From the NCBI GenBank assembly GCA_015039315.1, contig WIDE01000008.1, positions 131,722 to 195,721 on the forward strand: a stretch of 64,000 nt of DNA. Reading direction: 5' to 3'. Under the pieces are notes generated by a model. It saw only the letters and a list, made by a program, of their open reading frames with translations, had not been told where the DNA came from and ran no database searches. Shown here one piece after another: positions 32,399 to 44,878 of the stretch. The DNA comes from Clavulina sp. PMI_390 (taxonomy: Eukaryota; Basidiomycota; Agaricomycetes; Cantharellales; Hydnaceae). Numbering within the stretch: position 1 is the stretch's first letter; each line of letters opens with the position of its first letter. Made by a program: the position numbers and the translations under genes.

Positions 32399-35247
32399 AT
32401 GTCCAAGGTCTCTGAAGACACCTACGATAGTTCAAAACCCGATGCGCACCCCGATGGCAAGGACCGCTCATCCAAAGGGTCCAAAGGCTCATCAAAGAGT
32501 GCGCGAATTCGTTTGCTGACAATGGCATAATCTTCCCCTTTGCTAATGACATGCCTCACTCCTTTCTCGTATGCATTTCTGTGGCATTTTGCTCGATCGG
32601 ATGCACAGGCAAAGACCTGAGCCATGTCCCATGTCGTTTCTTCAAGGCCGGAGCTTGTACTGCAGGTGCTTCCTGTCCGTTCTCCCATGCGACTTCCGAG
32701 CCTGGTCAGCCAAAGGGCATCTGCCAGTGGTATGTCAAAGGCAACTGTAAATTCGGCCACAAGTGTGCCCTTGCGCATGTCCTTCCTGGCCAGCCTATGA
32801 ACATGGACAGGAAAAATAAGCGTGCCGAGCAGCAGGCCGCCAAAGCAGGCGCTACTGCTGCAGCTGCTGGTAGTGGTGGGTCAGCACCATCCGCTCCCAA
32901 GGATCGAGAGAGCAACGATTCCAAGCGTGCACCTCACCATGAAAAGACAGAGAGTACCTCATCTTCGTCTGGGAAACCCTCTGGGACGACTGCAGCCTCT
33001 AATGGGACAACCTCCTCGTCCACTCCGCTCCGACCATCTTCCCTCTCTATTTCTTCTCGCCCACCCATGTTGATAGGCAAAGCAGCACCATCAGTTTCTG
33101 CAGTGGCATCCGAAAATGCGCTTCACCATGACTCCAATTTCGCCCCGACTGAGAACAAGCCCATTCGTGCATCAGGCATCACGACTAGTTTTGCTGCTGT
33201 TGCAGCAGGCTCCTCGGGTCTGTCTGCTCTCCGTTCAACGTCCCGTGCAAACAACGGCGCTGGCGCAGGTTCGACGTCGGGTTCATCGCCCTCTAATGGT
33301 CCTCCTATCACCATGAGCTCAAATGACCGAGATTCTCCCCCACTCACTACTAGCACTCCCGCCACTACCGCCGTTGAAGCTTCTCCCGCTTCACTTTCAG
33401 AACCAGCTAAAGCTGATGCCCCTCCATCTGGTCCCACCGCCCAGACCCCATCCCAACTTCCACAAGCGTCCGACCAAGTTCCCCACATTCCGCTCCCGGA
33501 GTCCCGTCCCGTCCATCATCATCGTCCAACTCACTCGAGCGACTTAGGGTTTGGACCTATAGGGTCTCCCCCTGCCACTTCACGGCTTGCTGGGGGTATT
33601 TCACCGGCGATGTCACCGCCTTCAGGAGGTATTGCCGCGGCTCGTGCTCGGATGTCGAACGGCATGTCACCCTCCCCGCGAGTAGGTGCGGGTGGAGGGC
33701 TCGAGGATGATGTTCCACAGGCCCTGTCATCCTCCATCCAAGGGAATTCTTCTCTCTTCGTTTCTCATGGACCTGGAGGATCTGTACCCGCGCGTTCGCA
33801 ATTTGCATCGGCCGCAGAAACGCAAGCCGGTTTGGGGCTCGGTAGGCCGACAATTCGCTCGAGAGAATCTGGGGGAGGGAACAAGCCCAGTGTATGGGCT
33901 GGTTCACTCCCTGCCCGTGCGTTCTTAGACGGCGCTGCGGGAGAGAGTGCCATTGCAGACGATGACGAAGATGGCGCGGGTGACGACTTTGAAGACTGGG
34001 TCCCGTCTAGCCTCAATGAGCTGCTGACGCTGGACGAGCGGACGAGACGGATGAGTAGATCTGGCTTGGGTGGAGCTGGAAGGCCTAAATTTGACCCTGA
34101 TTCAGAAGTTGTCGGGAGCCCTCGTCATACCTCTCATCTGCTCCAGCAGCCGCGAACCCCCCAACTACACTCTCCTCAACCCAAGTTTGTGAGCTCCGTC
34201 CCTACCGCGAGTATCTTGAACAACTTCCGCGGAATATGGGACGAGCCTGGAGCTTCGAATGACCCTGCCATTCAGCGGAACAATTTCAATACTGGAACTG
34301 AAGCCTGGGCGCGAGGTGGCGGCCCTTCTGGTGCTGTCAGTGCTGGTTTGCCAGGGTCATTCGGCCTTTCTGGTGTCGACGTCCCCTCCCCTTCTTTGTT
34401 GGGTACGTCCAATGCGTCAGCTGCTTTCCTATCTGGGCGCGGAGGTGGTGCTCTTCCTCGCGATGACATGTCCATGAACATGCCTGGTGTGAGCTCTTCG
34501 TACGATCGCTTCAATGCGCCATCCAACTTGGCGCAATCTCCTCCGCAATTCAATGGCGGCCTCCGAGGACATCCCTCGCAAGGTGCCAACCTTGGGGGCT
34601 TTGGCCTTCCCTCTGGGACGGGTCCGATATCGACCGCAGGTCCAGCTATAGGTGGCATGAACGATCGCTCGTACTACGGCCTCCACGACGCCTCACGTCA
34701 ACCTACCTCAGCTCATGCACACGCGCATCCACAGCACCATCTCCATAACCCCCAAATGGCACTGTCTCCTACCACTCGGGCCCTCCGCGCTCACGAGCCT
34801 GGACAAAGTCTCCCTCAGGGACTAGCCGCTGGCCTCAGCCGTCTCCATCTCGTTCCTGCTGCCAACCCCATTAGCCCACCTGCGACAGGGAGTCCCGGCA
34901 TGTCCGCCTCCATCATGTCGAACGGTGGCGGTAACGGCGGCTTTGCGAACCAGCAAAGTGCCTATGGCAGTTGGCTAGCGAGCACGAGCGGTGGCGAACT
35001 GACGAGCCCTCAGTTTGGCGCCCTCGGCCCCTCACCTGCAGGTATCGCCTCCCCGCCACGCTTTGCGCCACTTAATGGTGGCGCGTTCCCTGGTATGGTT
35101 CCGCGGGGTGTGAGTGGATCCGGTGCTCCAGGATCTGCTGGTGGGAGGAGAGGTGATGCTGCTGCGTGGGGTGCACATGTGACGAGCAGCCCGCTCGCTA
35201 GGCCGACAATCCCTGACGACGATGGGCTGTTCGACATGGATACATGA
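32399..35247 (+). CDS. CCCH zinc-finger protein (Cps3/Lee1-like)
   Basis: A short first exon (MSKVSEDTYDSSKPD...) is joined across a 98-nt intron (32511-32608) to the zinc-finger exon; the join completes an Arg codon and keeps frame. Two tandem CCCH fingers of the C-x7-C-x5-C-x3-H type follow: CRFFKAGACTAGASCPFSH and CQWYVKGNCKFGHKCALAH. The rest (about 850 residues) is low-complexity Ser/Gly/Pro/Ala, with a short acidic patch (ADDDEDGAGDDFEDWVPSSL) that looks like a conserved linear motif. CCCH pairs usually bind RNA; related fungal proteins are poorly characterised, so a post-transcriptional role is an inference. The large third-position GC-rich exon is uninterrupted, unlike most genes here. 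Confidence 0.85.
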
Positions 35248-35736
35248 GCGACCAATATGTGGTCCTCGCCTCTCTCTCCTTTTCTCTCTCTTGAGAGTTA
35301 CTACTGTCTGGTCAGTCCCACCAACACAGTCAGATGTTACCCAAGCTGACGTTCGAGCAGAGAGTGTATTGTGTACAATTAGGCAATGGCTGCGCCATCC
35401 TCGCATACCAAAGATAAAAAAATCGCCCCTTCCCTTTTATGGATTTCCCCATTTTTGTCGCTGTCAAAAGTATAAACGGCCCATCACGGCTTATTTCTGT
35501 GTACGCGTCCCAAATGGCGCATTCCTCCCCTTAAACCCCCTATTAGCCACCAGGCTTTCTCTCTGTAATATTAACACGTTGACTTGTTTTAATGTACAAT
35601 GAACTCGTGTGATTTTTCCCTTTATTTATACGCGTCTGCGTTAGATATACGAACAATGCGGACTGGGGTGTGGTTGTTGAACTCTGTTGACGTTCGATCT
35701 GCCGACCTTCGCAAAACTTTTCTGGCTCAGCTAGTC
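35248..35736. other. Intergenic, CCCH gene to RRP36
   Basis: About 490 bp; pyrimidine-rich then AT-rich. It carries the 3' end of the CCCH gene and the RRP36 promoter. No gene recognised; a frame at 35599 in phase with RRP36 adds an implausible N-terminus. Confidence 0.4.
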
Positions 35737-37176
35737 ATGCCTAAACGACGCGAAGAAACACCTTCTGAGGACGAAAGCGACTTTTCTGACTCTGATAATG
35801 CTCAGTTCTCGGACAATGACTCTGATGAGGATGGAGAGGGTGCTCGAGCTGCTCAGTGGATAGATGAAGACGAGTTGGATGGAATGCTAGACTCTGAGGA
35901 AGACGAGTTTGCCGATGAGAGAGAGGATCAGGAAGGCGTCGATGAGGTTCGTCTATAAATCCATCCCTGCATATGGTCTATTGTCTGTGCTCATCCTTGA
36001 TGATCCAGTCTGCAGTGAACAAAGGTCTGGCTCCTCTTACCCTCATTCGCTTTCGCCTTATAATCCCCACTTCTCACTCATGACCATATGTTAATAGATC
36101 TATCCTCTCTATCATTTGGGGCCCTTGCGAAAGCGAACCGAATGCTGGAGGCCGAATCTGGTTCCAGTTCCGAGGAAGGCGATCATAATTCGGCGTCTGA
36201 AGATGACGCTCGCTCCGACGAGTCTTCTGATAGCGACGAAGACGCATCACTCAAGCCTAAAAGAATCGTAAAGGCAAAAGTAAAACGGCCCGACAAAAAT
36301 GCGTGAGTGTTGAGTCGGCGAGTCCGAGCTTTCTACCTAACAAAACCCCCCTTTGTAGTCCAATGGAGGTCTCCTCTAAGAAACCTGTGTCGCGACGACG
36401 AACGGTTGTCGAGGCGCCGAAAATAGTATGCATTGAGTCCTCATCTATGTTTGATCTATCACCTAGACTAATCCTCCTTCATCCTTATCAGGAACGACGG
36501 GACCCTAGATTCTCTTCTTTGTCAGGGTCATTCGACCAAAGTCAATTCTCCAAGTCGTATTCCTTCATCACTGGCCTTCAAGAGACCGAAGTGGGCGACC
36601 TCAAAACGTCTCTATCGCGTGCTCGGAAATTGCTGGCCAACTCTCCAGCGCACCTGCGGGATGATCGAGCGGCGGAGGTGACCCGGCTGGAACGTGCATT
36701 GAAGCGAACGGAGAGTCATGTCGAGAGAGAAAAACGAGAGAGACGGCAGAGGGAGGTCTTGGGAGCAGCAAAGAAGGCGGAGCAGGCGAAACAGGCCGCA
36801 GGGAAAGGCATTTGGCACATGAAGAAATGTACGTCGCACCGTTTACGCCTCTTGCTCTCCTTTCATGGTACTAGGAGCCCATGACGCCCTTGACTACCGT
36901 CCTGGTGCTACTTAATATTGACAAACATCTCTTCTAGCGGAAAAATCAAAGCTCCTTAATGAAGCGAGATTCCAGGATTTAGCAGAACAGGGCAAAGGAG
37001 CTGTCCGCAAAGCTATTGCTAAGCGCCAGCTCAAGGTCTCACAAAAAGAGAAGAGGAGCCGACCTGGCCCCATTCCTACCTCCAAACCACGAGGGGACAA
37101 GCCGGCTTTCCAGCAGCGAAGAAATTCGCAAGGGGGAGGTGACTCACATAGGAATAAGAGACCTCGTTTTGGTTGA
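35737..37176 (+). CDS. rRNA biogenesis protein RRP36
   Basis: A 90S/SSU processome component for early cleavages of pre-18S rRNA; nucleolar. The start MPKRREETPSEDESDFSDSD opens a very acidic N-terminal half (Asp/Glu/Ser runs, likely CK2 sites). Then comes the family signature: SLSFGALAKANRML, RRDPRFSSLSGSFDQSQFSK and YSFITGLQETEVGDLK, followed by a long charged helix (LERALKRTESHVEREKRERR) and the basic C-terminus KSKLLNEARFQDLAEQGKGA and KRQLKVSQKEKRSRPG. Introns lie near 35948-36097, 36302-36357, 36427-36491 and 36829-36938. Motif order and acidic/basic polarity match the family. The ATG chosen fits the usual MP(K/R) start. Confidence 0.85.
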
Positions 37177-37372
37177 TCTGCAACTATAACACTTGCTACA
37201 TACTGAGTCTAAGACTTTTTTACTGACTCTCTTACTATTATTATCACTAAATTTTGTATTATACTTTCACTACTTTTGTTTGCCGTGGGGTACATGGAAC
37301 AGTGTGCGAGAGTTGACAGAAAAGGAAGGTTGTCAAAACAAGCGCAAATAACCTTCCTCTCAAGCGCCCGGA

Positions 37373-38179
37373 ATGAATAGTGAAAAGTTGGCCAAGCTCC
37401 AGGCCCAGGCGGCAAAGAACCGGATCGGTGAGTATATGGTTATTCTAGTCTACTCTTGTCGAAATCTCGCGGTCTTTTTCTTGATTTTGTCGCGATTTCC
37501 CTATGGTCGCGAGACTTGGCGCTAACACTCATCTTTGTTCGCTTTCTTCACCTTTTCCCAACCTATCCACAACCTCTTCATGTGCGATCCGATCACTAGG
37601 TGGCAAGGGCACACCAAGACGGAAGGTTGTCAAGAAGAGTGGCTCTGCTGCTGCTCAGGATGACAAAAAGCTGCAGGCGGCGTTGAAGAAGCTCAACGTG
37701 CAGGCCCTCCCTGGCATCGAGGAGGTCAACATGTTCCAGGAGGATGGAAACGTCCTTCATTTCAGCGCCCCCAAGGGTGAGCTTGTTCACTAATCTTTGG
37801 CAGCGTGTGTTGTAGCTCATACTGACTGCGTGCACGTTGTTGGCCAATCTACTCTTGCCTCTGCAATACGACACTAGTCCACGGAGCTCAGAGCTCCAAC
37901 ACCTTTGCTGTCTATGGCGCTGGCCACGTGAAGGATCTTACCGAGCTCGTTCCCGGCATCCTCAACCAACTTGGCCCAGATTCCCTCGCTTCCCTGAGGA
38001 AACTTGCCGAGTCGTACTCTAGCCTCCAGGCTAGCGCTGCTGCCGCTGGAAATGGCAAGGGTGTTGAGGATGATGACGATGATGATGTCCCTGATCTTGT
38101 CGAGAGCTTCGACGCCCCCGGCGAGACTGCTGCTGAGCCCGCCGCCAAGGAGGGTGAAGGACTCGAGGACCTCAACTAA
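37373..38179 (+). CDS. Nascent polypeptide-associated complex subunit beta (Egd1/BTF3)
   Basis: Binds with NAC-alpha to ribosomes near the exit tunnel and shields nascent chains. The first exon encodes [19 protein letters not shown], and the second [15 protein letters not shown] with the ribosome-binding basic motif RRKVVKK. The NAC domain runs [40 protein letters not shown] and on to [20 protein letters not shown]. The tail is acidic ([16 protein letters not shown]). Introns lie at about 37431-37600 and 37774-37875. Size (about 170 aa) and all motifs are standard. It converges on the L38 gene, leaving 1.28 kb between their stops. Confidence 0.92.
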
Positions 38180-39456
38180 GACCACCTTGTACGTCCCTTC
38201 CCTACCGTATATGAAGCAGGATCTCATCTATATCTCGATCACCAAAGTTATGCCACCATGTTGCATCTTGTGATACGATCTTTTCGGTGTTGCTCCCTGC
38301 CCTCCATATTGCCTGGACGGGGTTGTCTTCGTCTATGTCTTGTCCTTTCCTCCGCTCATTCGGGCAGACCCAAAATTGAATTCTCTTGTCGCTGTTTTTA
38401 CTCCACACCTATCTCATGCCCTGCTGCTCGTTGCATCAAGCCCCAAACCTGGACGAGGGTGGCTCATGTTACGTCCTTGTTCGAATGCTTGATCTTTGAC
38501 ATCGTCCATCTCTGGCCCTCTTGGAATGCGTGCATTCACCTTGCAATTGCTGACCCACCGTGATTGGGCATGAATATTGACTCTCGATACTGCCAAGGTG
38601 CAGGGAGCGCGTGCAGAGTTGACTTCCCAATCAAGATGATTTCAATGTTTGTCTAAGTGAGGCAACTCTTCAATGATCGGATCGATACCCCGATCATGTT
38701 TCTCTTCTTAGGGGGATGATCATGAGCAGAATTTCTGGTCCCCCATAGTTGGCCAGCCCACGTGACCTCAAACTATAAGCAGAAACAAATCAAGTTGGGT
38801 TCCATGCATCTACTTTGAATATACATGTCCAGGTTCTACGTTCAAGCCAAGACATCCTGCTGTATTAAAATTTTTGGCTACTGTTGTATCCTGATAGAAC
38901 AATATCAATACGAAGTCGTTCAGTCAAATGGATAGGTCGAGATATGTCTCGAATATTTCCTAGACCGTAGTTATCGACAGCGCACTTGTGGTCGAGAGGT
39001 AGCGGAGGGATCTTCCTATTACTGATACTGCTAGAGTATCAAATATAGATTTAAGCTATTTCTTCCCCAGTGGGCGCGAGCCCTTCAAATGCTTTCTGAC
39101 TGCTAGGAACTGAGATGTAGTTGTCTGCGCCAGTGACCAATCTTGCTCTTCCAAACAAGGTATTAGTTCACGACAATTGAGTGTGCATGCGGGCATGGCG
39201 ATTGCATTTTGCGTAGCGTATGGAAATACGAAACAAAGGATGAGATATGCGAAACTCTCAAGCGTGCGGGATATGAGATGCATGCCAGAGGGAGAGAGCG
39301 TGAGCAACAGGGGAAAGCGTGAGCGCTCGTTCACGGACTGGACTGCGCGCAGCAATACAGTCGGATGTAGGTGGTTCAAGGAGAGGAGTGATGAAAAGCA
39401 GTGCATAAAAACCAGGAAGCAAGTACAGGGATCGAAGTCATGGAGGTAGGGCGATT
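38180..39456. other. Long convergent intergenic region
   Basis: 1.28 kb between two converging stop codons, much longer than a 3' UTR pair needs. I see AT-rich segments around 38780-39060, no conserved frame, and no tRNA-like cloverleaf. A short noncoding transcript or an unrecognised gene cannot be excluded. Confidence 0.35.
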
Positions 39457-40051
39457 TTACTTCTTGGCAGGCTTTTGGCCAACAGTCTCAACGTTCAGTC
39501 CTAGATAACAGTAGATAAATCGCATGAGCATCCGTCCATAATAACATGGCGATTCAAAGGCCAAGAAAGCAATGGGTTGCTTCCATACTGAGATAACATA
39601 CCTGGGGGCAGACTCGACGCAAGCTTGTCGGCTTTCTCGGGATCGTCAACAACGAGAGTGTACAGGTACCGCGAGCACCGAATCTTGAATTTGGTGACGG
39701 GCTTCTGGCCAGGCTTCTTGCTGGTCACCACGGACTTCTTTATCCTGGCAGCTGGATATCGTGCCGATTCGCCAGGTTAAGCACAGTGATGATGGTCGGA
39801 TTTACAGCCAAGTGAGCAGATCGACGCATTAGAGCAGTCCCAGAGAGGTCCAGAGGGATAATGTGATAGAAAATCAGTGGCATGGTCCTAATATGTAGCG
39901 TCTGGTTGAGGTACACCCACCCTTAGCATCCTTCCTGCGCGCAATCTCGATGAACTGCTTAATGTCACGGATCTCCTTGGCCTATATAGACGTTCAAATC
40001 GTTAATAACGAGCTTGGTTGATGCGAAATGCTGGGATTCACGACCGACCAT
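39457..40051 (-). CDS. 60S ribosomal protein eL38
   Basis: Large-subunit ribosomal protein. Four coding pieces (40051-40049, 39981-39921, 39751-39602, 39500-39457) sum to 258 nt, 85 aa. Exon 2 reads [20 protein letters not shown]; exon 3 has [16 protein letters not shown] and then [17 protein letters not shown], the family core; exon 4 ends [13 protein letters not shown]. It is slightly longer than the usual 70-80 aa because of an insert (TSKKPGQKP) and a basic tail. The first coding exon is only the ATG, directly followed by a 67-nt intron with a GTCGGT donor. High expression is expected from the family. Confidence 0.88.
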
Positions 40052-41138
40052 TTTGCGAATGTAGTTTGACGCTTGATTGCTAGTGTTTGGCAACGGCGCT
40101 TACAATGGCTTGAGTTTGACAGAAGCAATGCAACGCCGCGAGAGCAAAGAATGTGCATGGCTTGATTAATAACTCAATATCACGCTGAAGTGATGCAGCT
40201 TTGTAATCATTTGCTGAAATCCCATAAATTGTCTTATGTTGCCCCTCTCTGAGTTGGTGCATTTGATGAGCAATACCTAATAATTTCTGAACGATCTGAT
40301 TCATTGCTTAGATTGGGAGTGCGCTAAATCTTCGAGCAGCCCTACGTGGCCGTTTTGTGGGTTGAATAAAATCGACATGCACCCCATGCAATATGTCACT
40401 GTAGTGTATGCAATTGCTTCTATCAAACATTTAGTGGTTCTTGATAGACACACTGAAGCCACTCAAACGCAGCCCGGTGGTCTATGACTTAGTACAGAGC
40501 CATTGGAACGTATATTCTTCTCGTGACAATATCCTCACGTCTGAGGGGTGACGGCTCGCAGCCATTGGTTCTACAACACTGAGATGCTATCGACAGGGGC
40601 GGCTTCAAATTGCCATTCGGAGAACTTCACTCTTCGGGCGTTTCCCGTATTCAAAGGAGTGTGGTGTGATTTCGCAGGATCGGGGGATCGGCGTACTATG
40701 TACAAATTGGCGAAAGGAGCGACGAGGCAGGTAGCAATATGAAGCAGAAATTGAGAGGCAAAGGGGGGCCCAAAGGAGTGTGTAGATGGTAGAAAGAAGA
40801 AAGTCCGAAGCTGCAAAAAGCGCGAAGATGACTAGAGAATATGCAATAGGCGAGGAAGAATTGCAAATACGAGACAAAGATAGAATGAAAGATTAGCGCT
40901 CTAAACAAAATCGATGAGTCCATCTCACGAATGAAATAAAAAAGACAAAGTAATAATATAGCAGCGAAGGGAAAGAAATGACTGAGACGATCCAGCGCGC
41001 AAATATTGGATGAAGTTGGTAATTCAAATATGATAAAGGGGATAACTCAGGAAGGATCGCAAGGCAGAGGTGTGATCAAAGGCAGGATGCCAGAGAGGTG
41101 ATGGAAGAATGACGAGACGTAGGTTACTAGATGGACGG
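40052..41138. other. Intergenic, L38 promoter side and 3' side of GT31 gene
   Basis: About 1.09 kb. It should contain the L38 promoter and the 3' UTR of the glycosyltransferase gene, both on the minus strand. Overlapping short frames at 40550-40920 have no recognisable domain. Purine-rich on the plus strand after 40780. Confidence 0.4.
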
Positions 41139-44100
41139 TCATGACTGTGCCTCATCAGCGTCCTTCTTGTGATTGTCGTTGGTGAGCAGAAGAGGATTTT
41201 TTCGGAGCTCTGGTTCCGAATCTAGCTCCTCATCGGTTTCGACGGTATGCCCGGGAGCATGCTCTTCGTCTTCCGTCAGAGTAGATGGAGGTACAGATTC
41301 CTCAAGGTCAGGTACGGTATCTTCTGCAGTTGATTTTTCGGCGACTTCGTCCGCCGCAGGCGGTGAGGAGGGAGTTGGGGTTGGAGGTTCTGGCTCCACT
41401 GGATCAGCAATGTCCGCAGGTGCCTCACTCGCAGGAGCAGGAGTGTTTGTAGAGTCTTCCTCTGGCTCTTCGAGGTCCAGATGCGAGAGGTCGATAGGGT
41501 TCTTGCCCTTGAAGTCCGTTTCGTAGTGGTTCGAGCTCTTCACTGGCTCTGGCTCTGGGTCTAGATTGGACAGATCCAGTGGTGTCTTGCCATTCAGGTC
41601 AGTCTCAACACCATGCTTGCCTCCCTTGCCGATTGTAGGTGACCAGGTAGGTTCCTCCTCGATCTCGTTTTCGATGTCCTCCAATGGTGGGGGGTCTGGC
41701 TCGTCTTCCAAGAACGCGATCGCAGTCTCGAGGAACCACTCATTGCGCTTGATGAAGTGCACAACAACTGTTCCGCCAAAGGCCCCCTCATCACCAAGCA
41801 GAACACCCTCAGCTAGGGTCTGGGCAGAGGCAGAGGATGCGGGGAGGCCAAGGGTTCTCATGCGTCGCGACTCTCTTCTTCGCCAGGCGCTTTCCACTTC
41901 TCGTTCCGTTGCTTCGCCTTTCGGTCCTCCAACTGTCTCATCCCGCAACCGACTCAGTGCTGATCCCTCCACGAGCGCTTCAACTTCCTGCTCGGTGGTG
42001 AGATTAGTGGCAGGGGGGTGATAATGCTGTCCAAAGCGTGATACCGTGGAGTGCGTTAGACTTGGGTCCACATCCGCACGGTTCATATTGGCATAATCGC
42101 TCGAGTGGATGGCGTTGGCATAGGGGGAGTCCTCAGGAGATGGCGAAGATGGAAGCAGGTGCAGTTGGCCAGGTGTGAGGCCCTTGGTAATCTCGTCTCG
42201 AATACGAGTCACCTCAGAGGGGAACAAGAAGCCGTGCGAGTACACTGTTCCCGCTCGAGGATGGTCATAGATCCAGCAGTGCTCAGAGCGCCATCGGACT
42301 TCGGGCGCACGGGGATGCATACGGATCCAACGTGCAGTCTAAAATCCGGTACAGAGTTAGTAGACTGCGGTGCGTTGAATAGACTCAACTTACCAGCTTG
42401 TCCTCAGCTCCGCTCGTCATCTGTCGAATTGTTGGGGTGCTAGCAATGTAGTCGACTAGAGATGATGAGAGTGCATAGAGCTCCCCAGCCATGAACCTCG
42501 CCTTTACCAGATCTATCATAAATCGAAATCAGCATCGGACCACTCATCGCAACTACAAAAGACGATACTAACAGCCCCAGTAGATCATCGGGTCGATGTT
42601 GACAGGCTCTTTGTGATCCTCCATCATTGGCCAATAGGGCGTAACAGCAGAGGTGGCGGGGCTCTGCTTCAAGACCTGGGTCGTGGACCTTGCAGGAAGC
42701 TGCACAGGAACTTTTGTGACCGATCCTTTCCCGTTTCCAGCAGCATTCACATTGGCATTCCCAGCATTTCCGGCCTCGGTGCCAGAGGGCATGGTCTCCT
42801 TTAGCGCACCATACCACTCGAGCCGTAGTCGCGCCTCCAGCTCAGAGAGCATCACAAAAGCGTCGTCGTCCGCTTTAATGACGAATTGCGGGCGTACCCA
42901 GTCTGCCTGCCCCTGTGCTTGGTTCATACCTTCCTCGTGATGTGGCTGAGGATCATGCGGAGCCAAAGCAGGTGCTGGAGCATGGTAATTCGCCGCAAAG
43001 CTCGGGAAGAATTCACGCTGTGTTGCGGTGGTATGGGGTGAGCTCGTACCAGGATAAGGGCTTGGGAAGGCCGAAGTGAGGTTAGCGTGCCGATGAGAGT
43101 GAGGATGAACTGCGGAAGGTGGGGGAACAAGTGCATGTTCGTTCGCCCAAGAGATATAGGCATGGGTCTTTCCATTGTTCATGTTTTCAGGGACAGGAAG
43201 AATGATCATGTCTTTGTATGCTGGAAAGGGAAGGTGCAGAATTAGAACGGGTGCCCGACGCCGCCATGGTCCAGACCACTCACATTCAGCCTCAAGCTGT
43301 ATCCTCCTCGTCCAATCACTTTGAGGAATGCCCAGGATGAATCTTACAACAAGCCGGTCAGTTGAGCCATCGGTTCCTCTGCTGCGGACATGAGAAGCCC
43401 AAGTGCTTCGGATAAGCATTCTTCGCTCCACAGCAGTGTCTGTTGACATGACTCCAAGGAAGACGCCAACGGGTGGGTACTGAGCGAGCTCCTCTGCTGG
43501 GAAGGGAGGTTCCGTGGCGCAATAGGAACGCCATGGGAGCGGGGCTTTGTCGGGGTTGAGAAGATACATAAGGAAGAGGGTGATGGAGAGGCAGACAACC
43601 AGAATGATAGTCACGGAAAGGAGCTATTCGGCAGGCATTAGGTGAGTGAGAAGGACCCAATGGTTTATGAACAAGAGGCGAGGCTATAGTGCATACGTGA
43701 TAGAGTTGAGACTTACGATAGTGGCTGGTTGTGAGGGAAAGAAGGGACTATTGACGATGACTTGCAGCACACGGCGAAAGCCATGAGTCCGCGGACCATT
43801 CGTCCTCCGTCTTCCACTACTCCTTCTGGATCTGGAAGGAGTAGGTGTGCTTTCTGAAAGCCACTTGCGATGGTTCGGAGCTCGTGCTGCGCGTCCAAGC
43901 AACGACGCATATGGCTGATCCTCGTCTGAGAAGAAGTATCCCTGGTGGCTGGGCGTTCTTAGTGAGGGTGCAGGAGATCCCGGGCGAGAATGGATTGGAG
44001 TTTGGTAGGAGGAAGTGACGTTTGAGTTGACGAGGTGGTGGTGATGATAGTGATGATGGTGCTCGCGCGCGCCATGGCTACGATGCTCGCGTGGGGACTG

Positions 44101-44256
44101 GTTCAGGTAATGAGTAGAGACCGAATAAGGATGCCTTTCAGTGTGGGTGTCGTCGGACGAGAGGGATTCAGTCTCGTAGGGATCGGGTGGAAATCGCGGA
44201 GATGCTGGGCTGGACCTCGTTCCAGACGTCGACGCAAACTGCGAATAATCCGACAT
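41139..44256 (-). CDS. GT31-family glycosyltransferase (beta-1,3-galactosyltransferase-like)
   Basis: A type II membrane protein of the secretory pathway. The cytosolic N-terminus (about 190 aa) is Ser/Arg-rich with a His run (EHHHHYHHHH). The anchor LLSVTIILVVCLSITLFLMY follows the first intron (about 43718-43627). The lumenal domain has VGVFLGVMSTDTAVERRMLI then RSTWASHV, typical of Galactosyl_T, and the metal-binding DxD context FVIKADDDAFVMLSELEARL. The C-terminal part WRSEHCWIYDHPRAGTVYSH closes the catalytic region. Beyond it about 200 residues form an acidic Pro/Glu/Ser-rich tail with a repeated LDLS-type motif, which is unusual for a lumenal transferase. The acceptor sugar cannot be told from sequence. 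Introns also lie at about 43270-43215, 42570-42515 and 42390-42340. Confidence 0.82.
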
Positions 44257-44878
44257 GACGCAGGAGACGCAATAGTGCGAGTTTTCTCTCCTCGCTACAC
44301 GGCCAGCACGGGGGGATAGAGGGAGAGGAAAACGGGGAAGGGAGGGAGGAAGGGATAAAACCAAATAAAACCAAATAAAGCGCTGCTAACGTAAGCCGTC
44401 GCGAACAGGAGACTTCTTTTCCTGAATCCGGATGCAGTCTGACATCACCACCATTAGCATTTATACTGAACTAGCCATCTTGTGCTTCTTGCTGCCGCTA
44501 AAACCACCAGGATAGACAATACGAATGTCCAACATCATGCGGGGTCTCAATTCCCTCACATCAAACGCCTATCTGAATTCAGATTCAGATCTTGACCCCA
44601 CCTAGTCACCGCAGATCCTCTATGAATATCCTACGGACCCTCTCAATCCAAAGTTACTGCAGCAGTTCCGAAACGTCAATAACAAACGGCCTCCCTCCAA
44701 TCAACCCTGTAGGACCGTCTTATCTGTTGAATGACAAACACTATGAATAAACCGATTGATCGTGTTCCAAAACAAAACTATTGTGCCCTTCTGTTCGTAG
44801 CCCAAATAACAATCAATCTAATGGATTTCGTGCGTTTGCAAATTCGACATATTGCCTCCTTTCCTTGCTCCAGTCAAG
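44257..44878. other. Divergent intergenic region, GT31 / F-box
   Basis: 622 bp between two divergent start codons. A 10-bp tandem (ATAAAACCAA, 2.5 copies, 44355-44379) lies about 100 bp upstream of the GT31 start and may be a promoter element. No gene seen. Confidence 0.45.
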
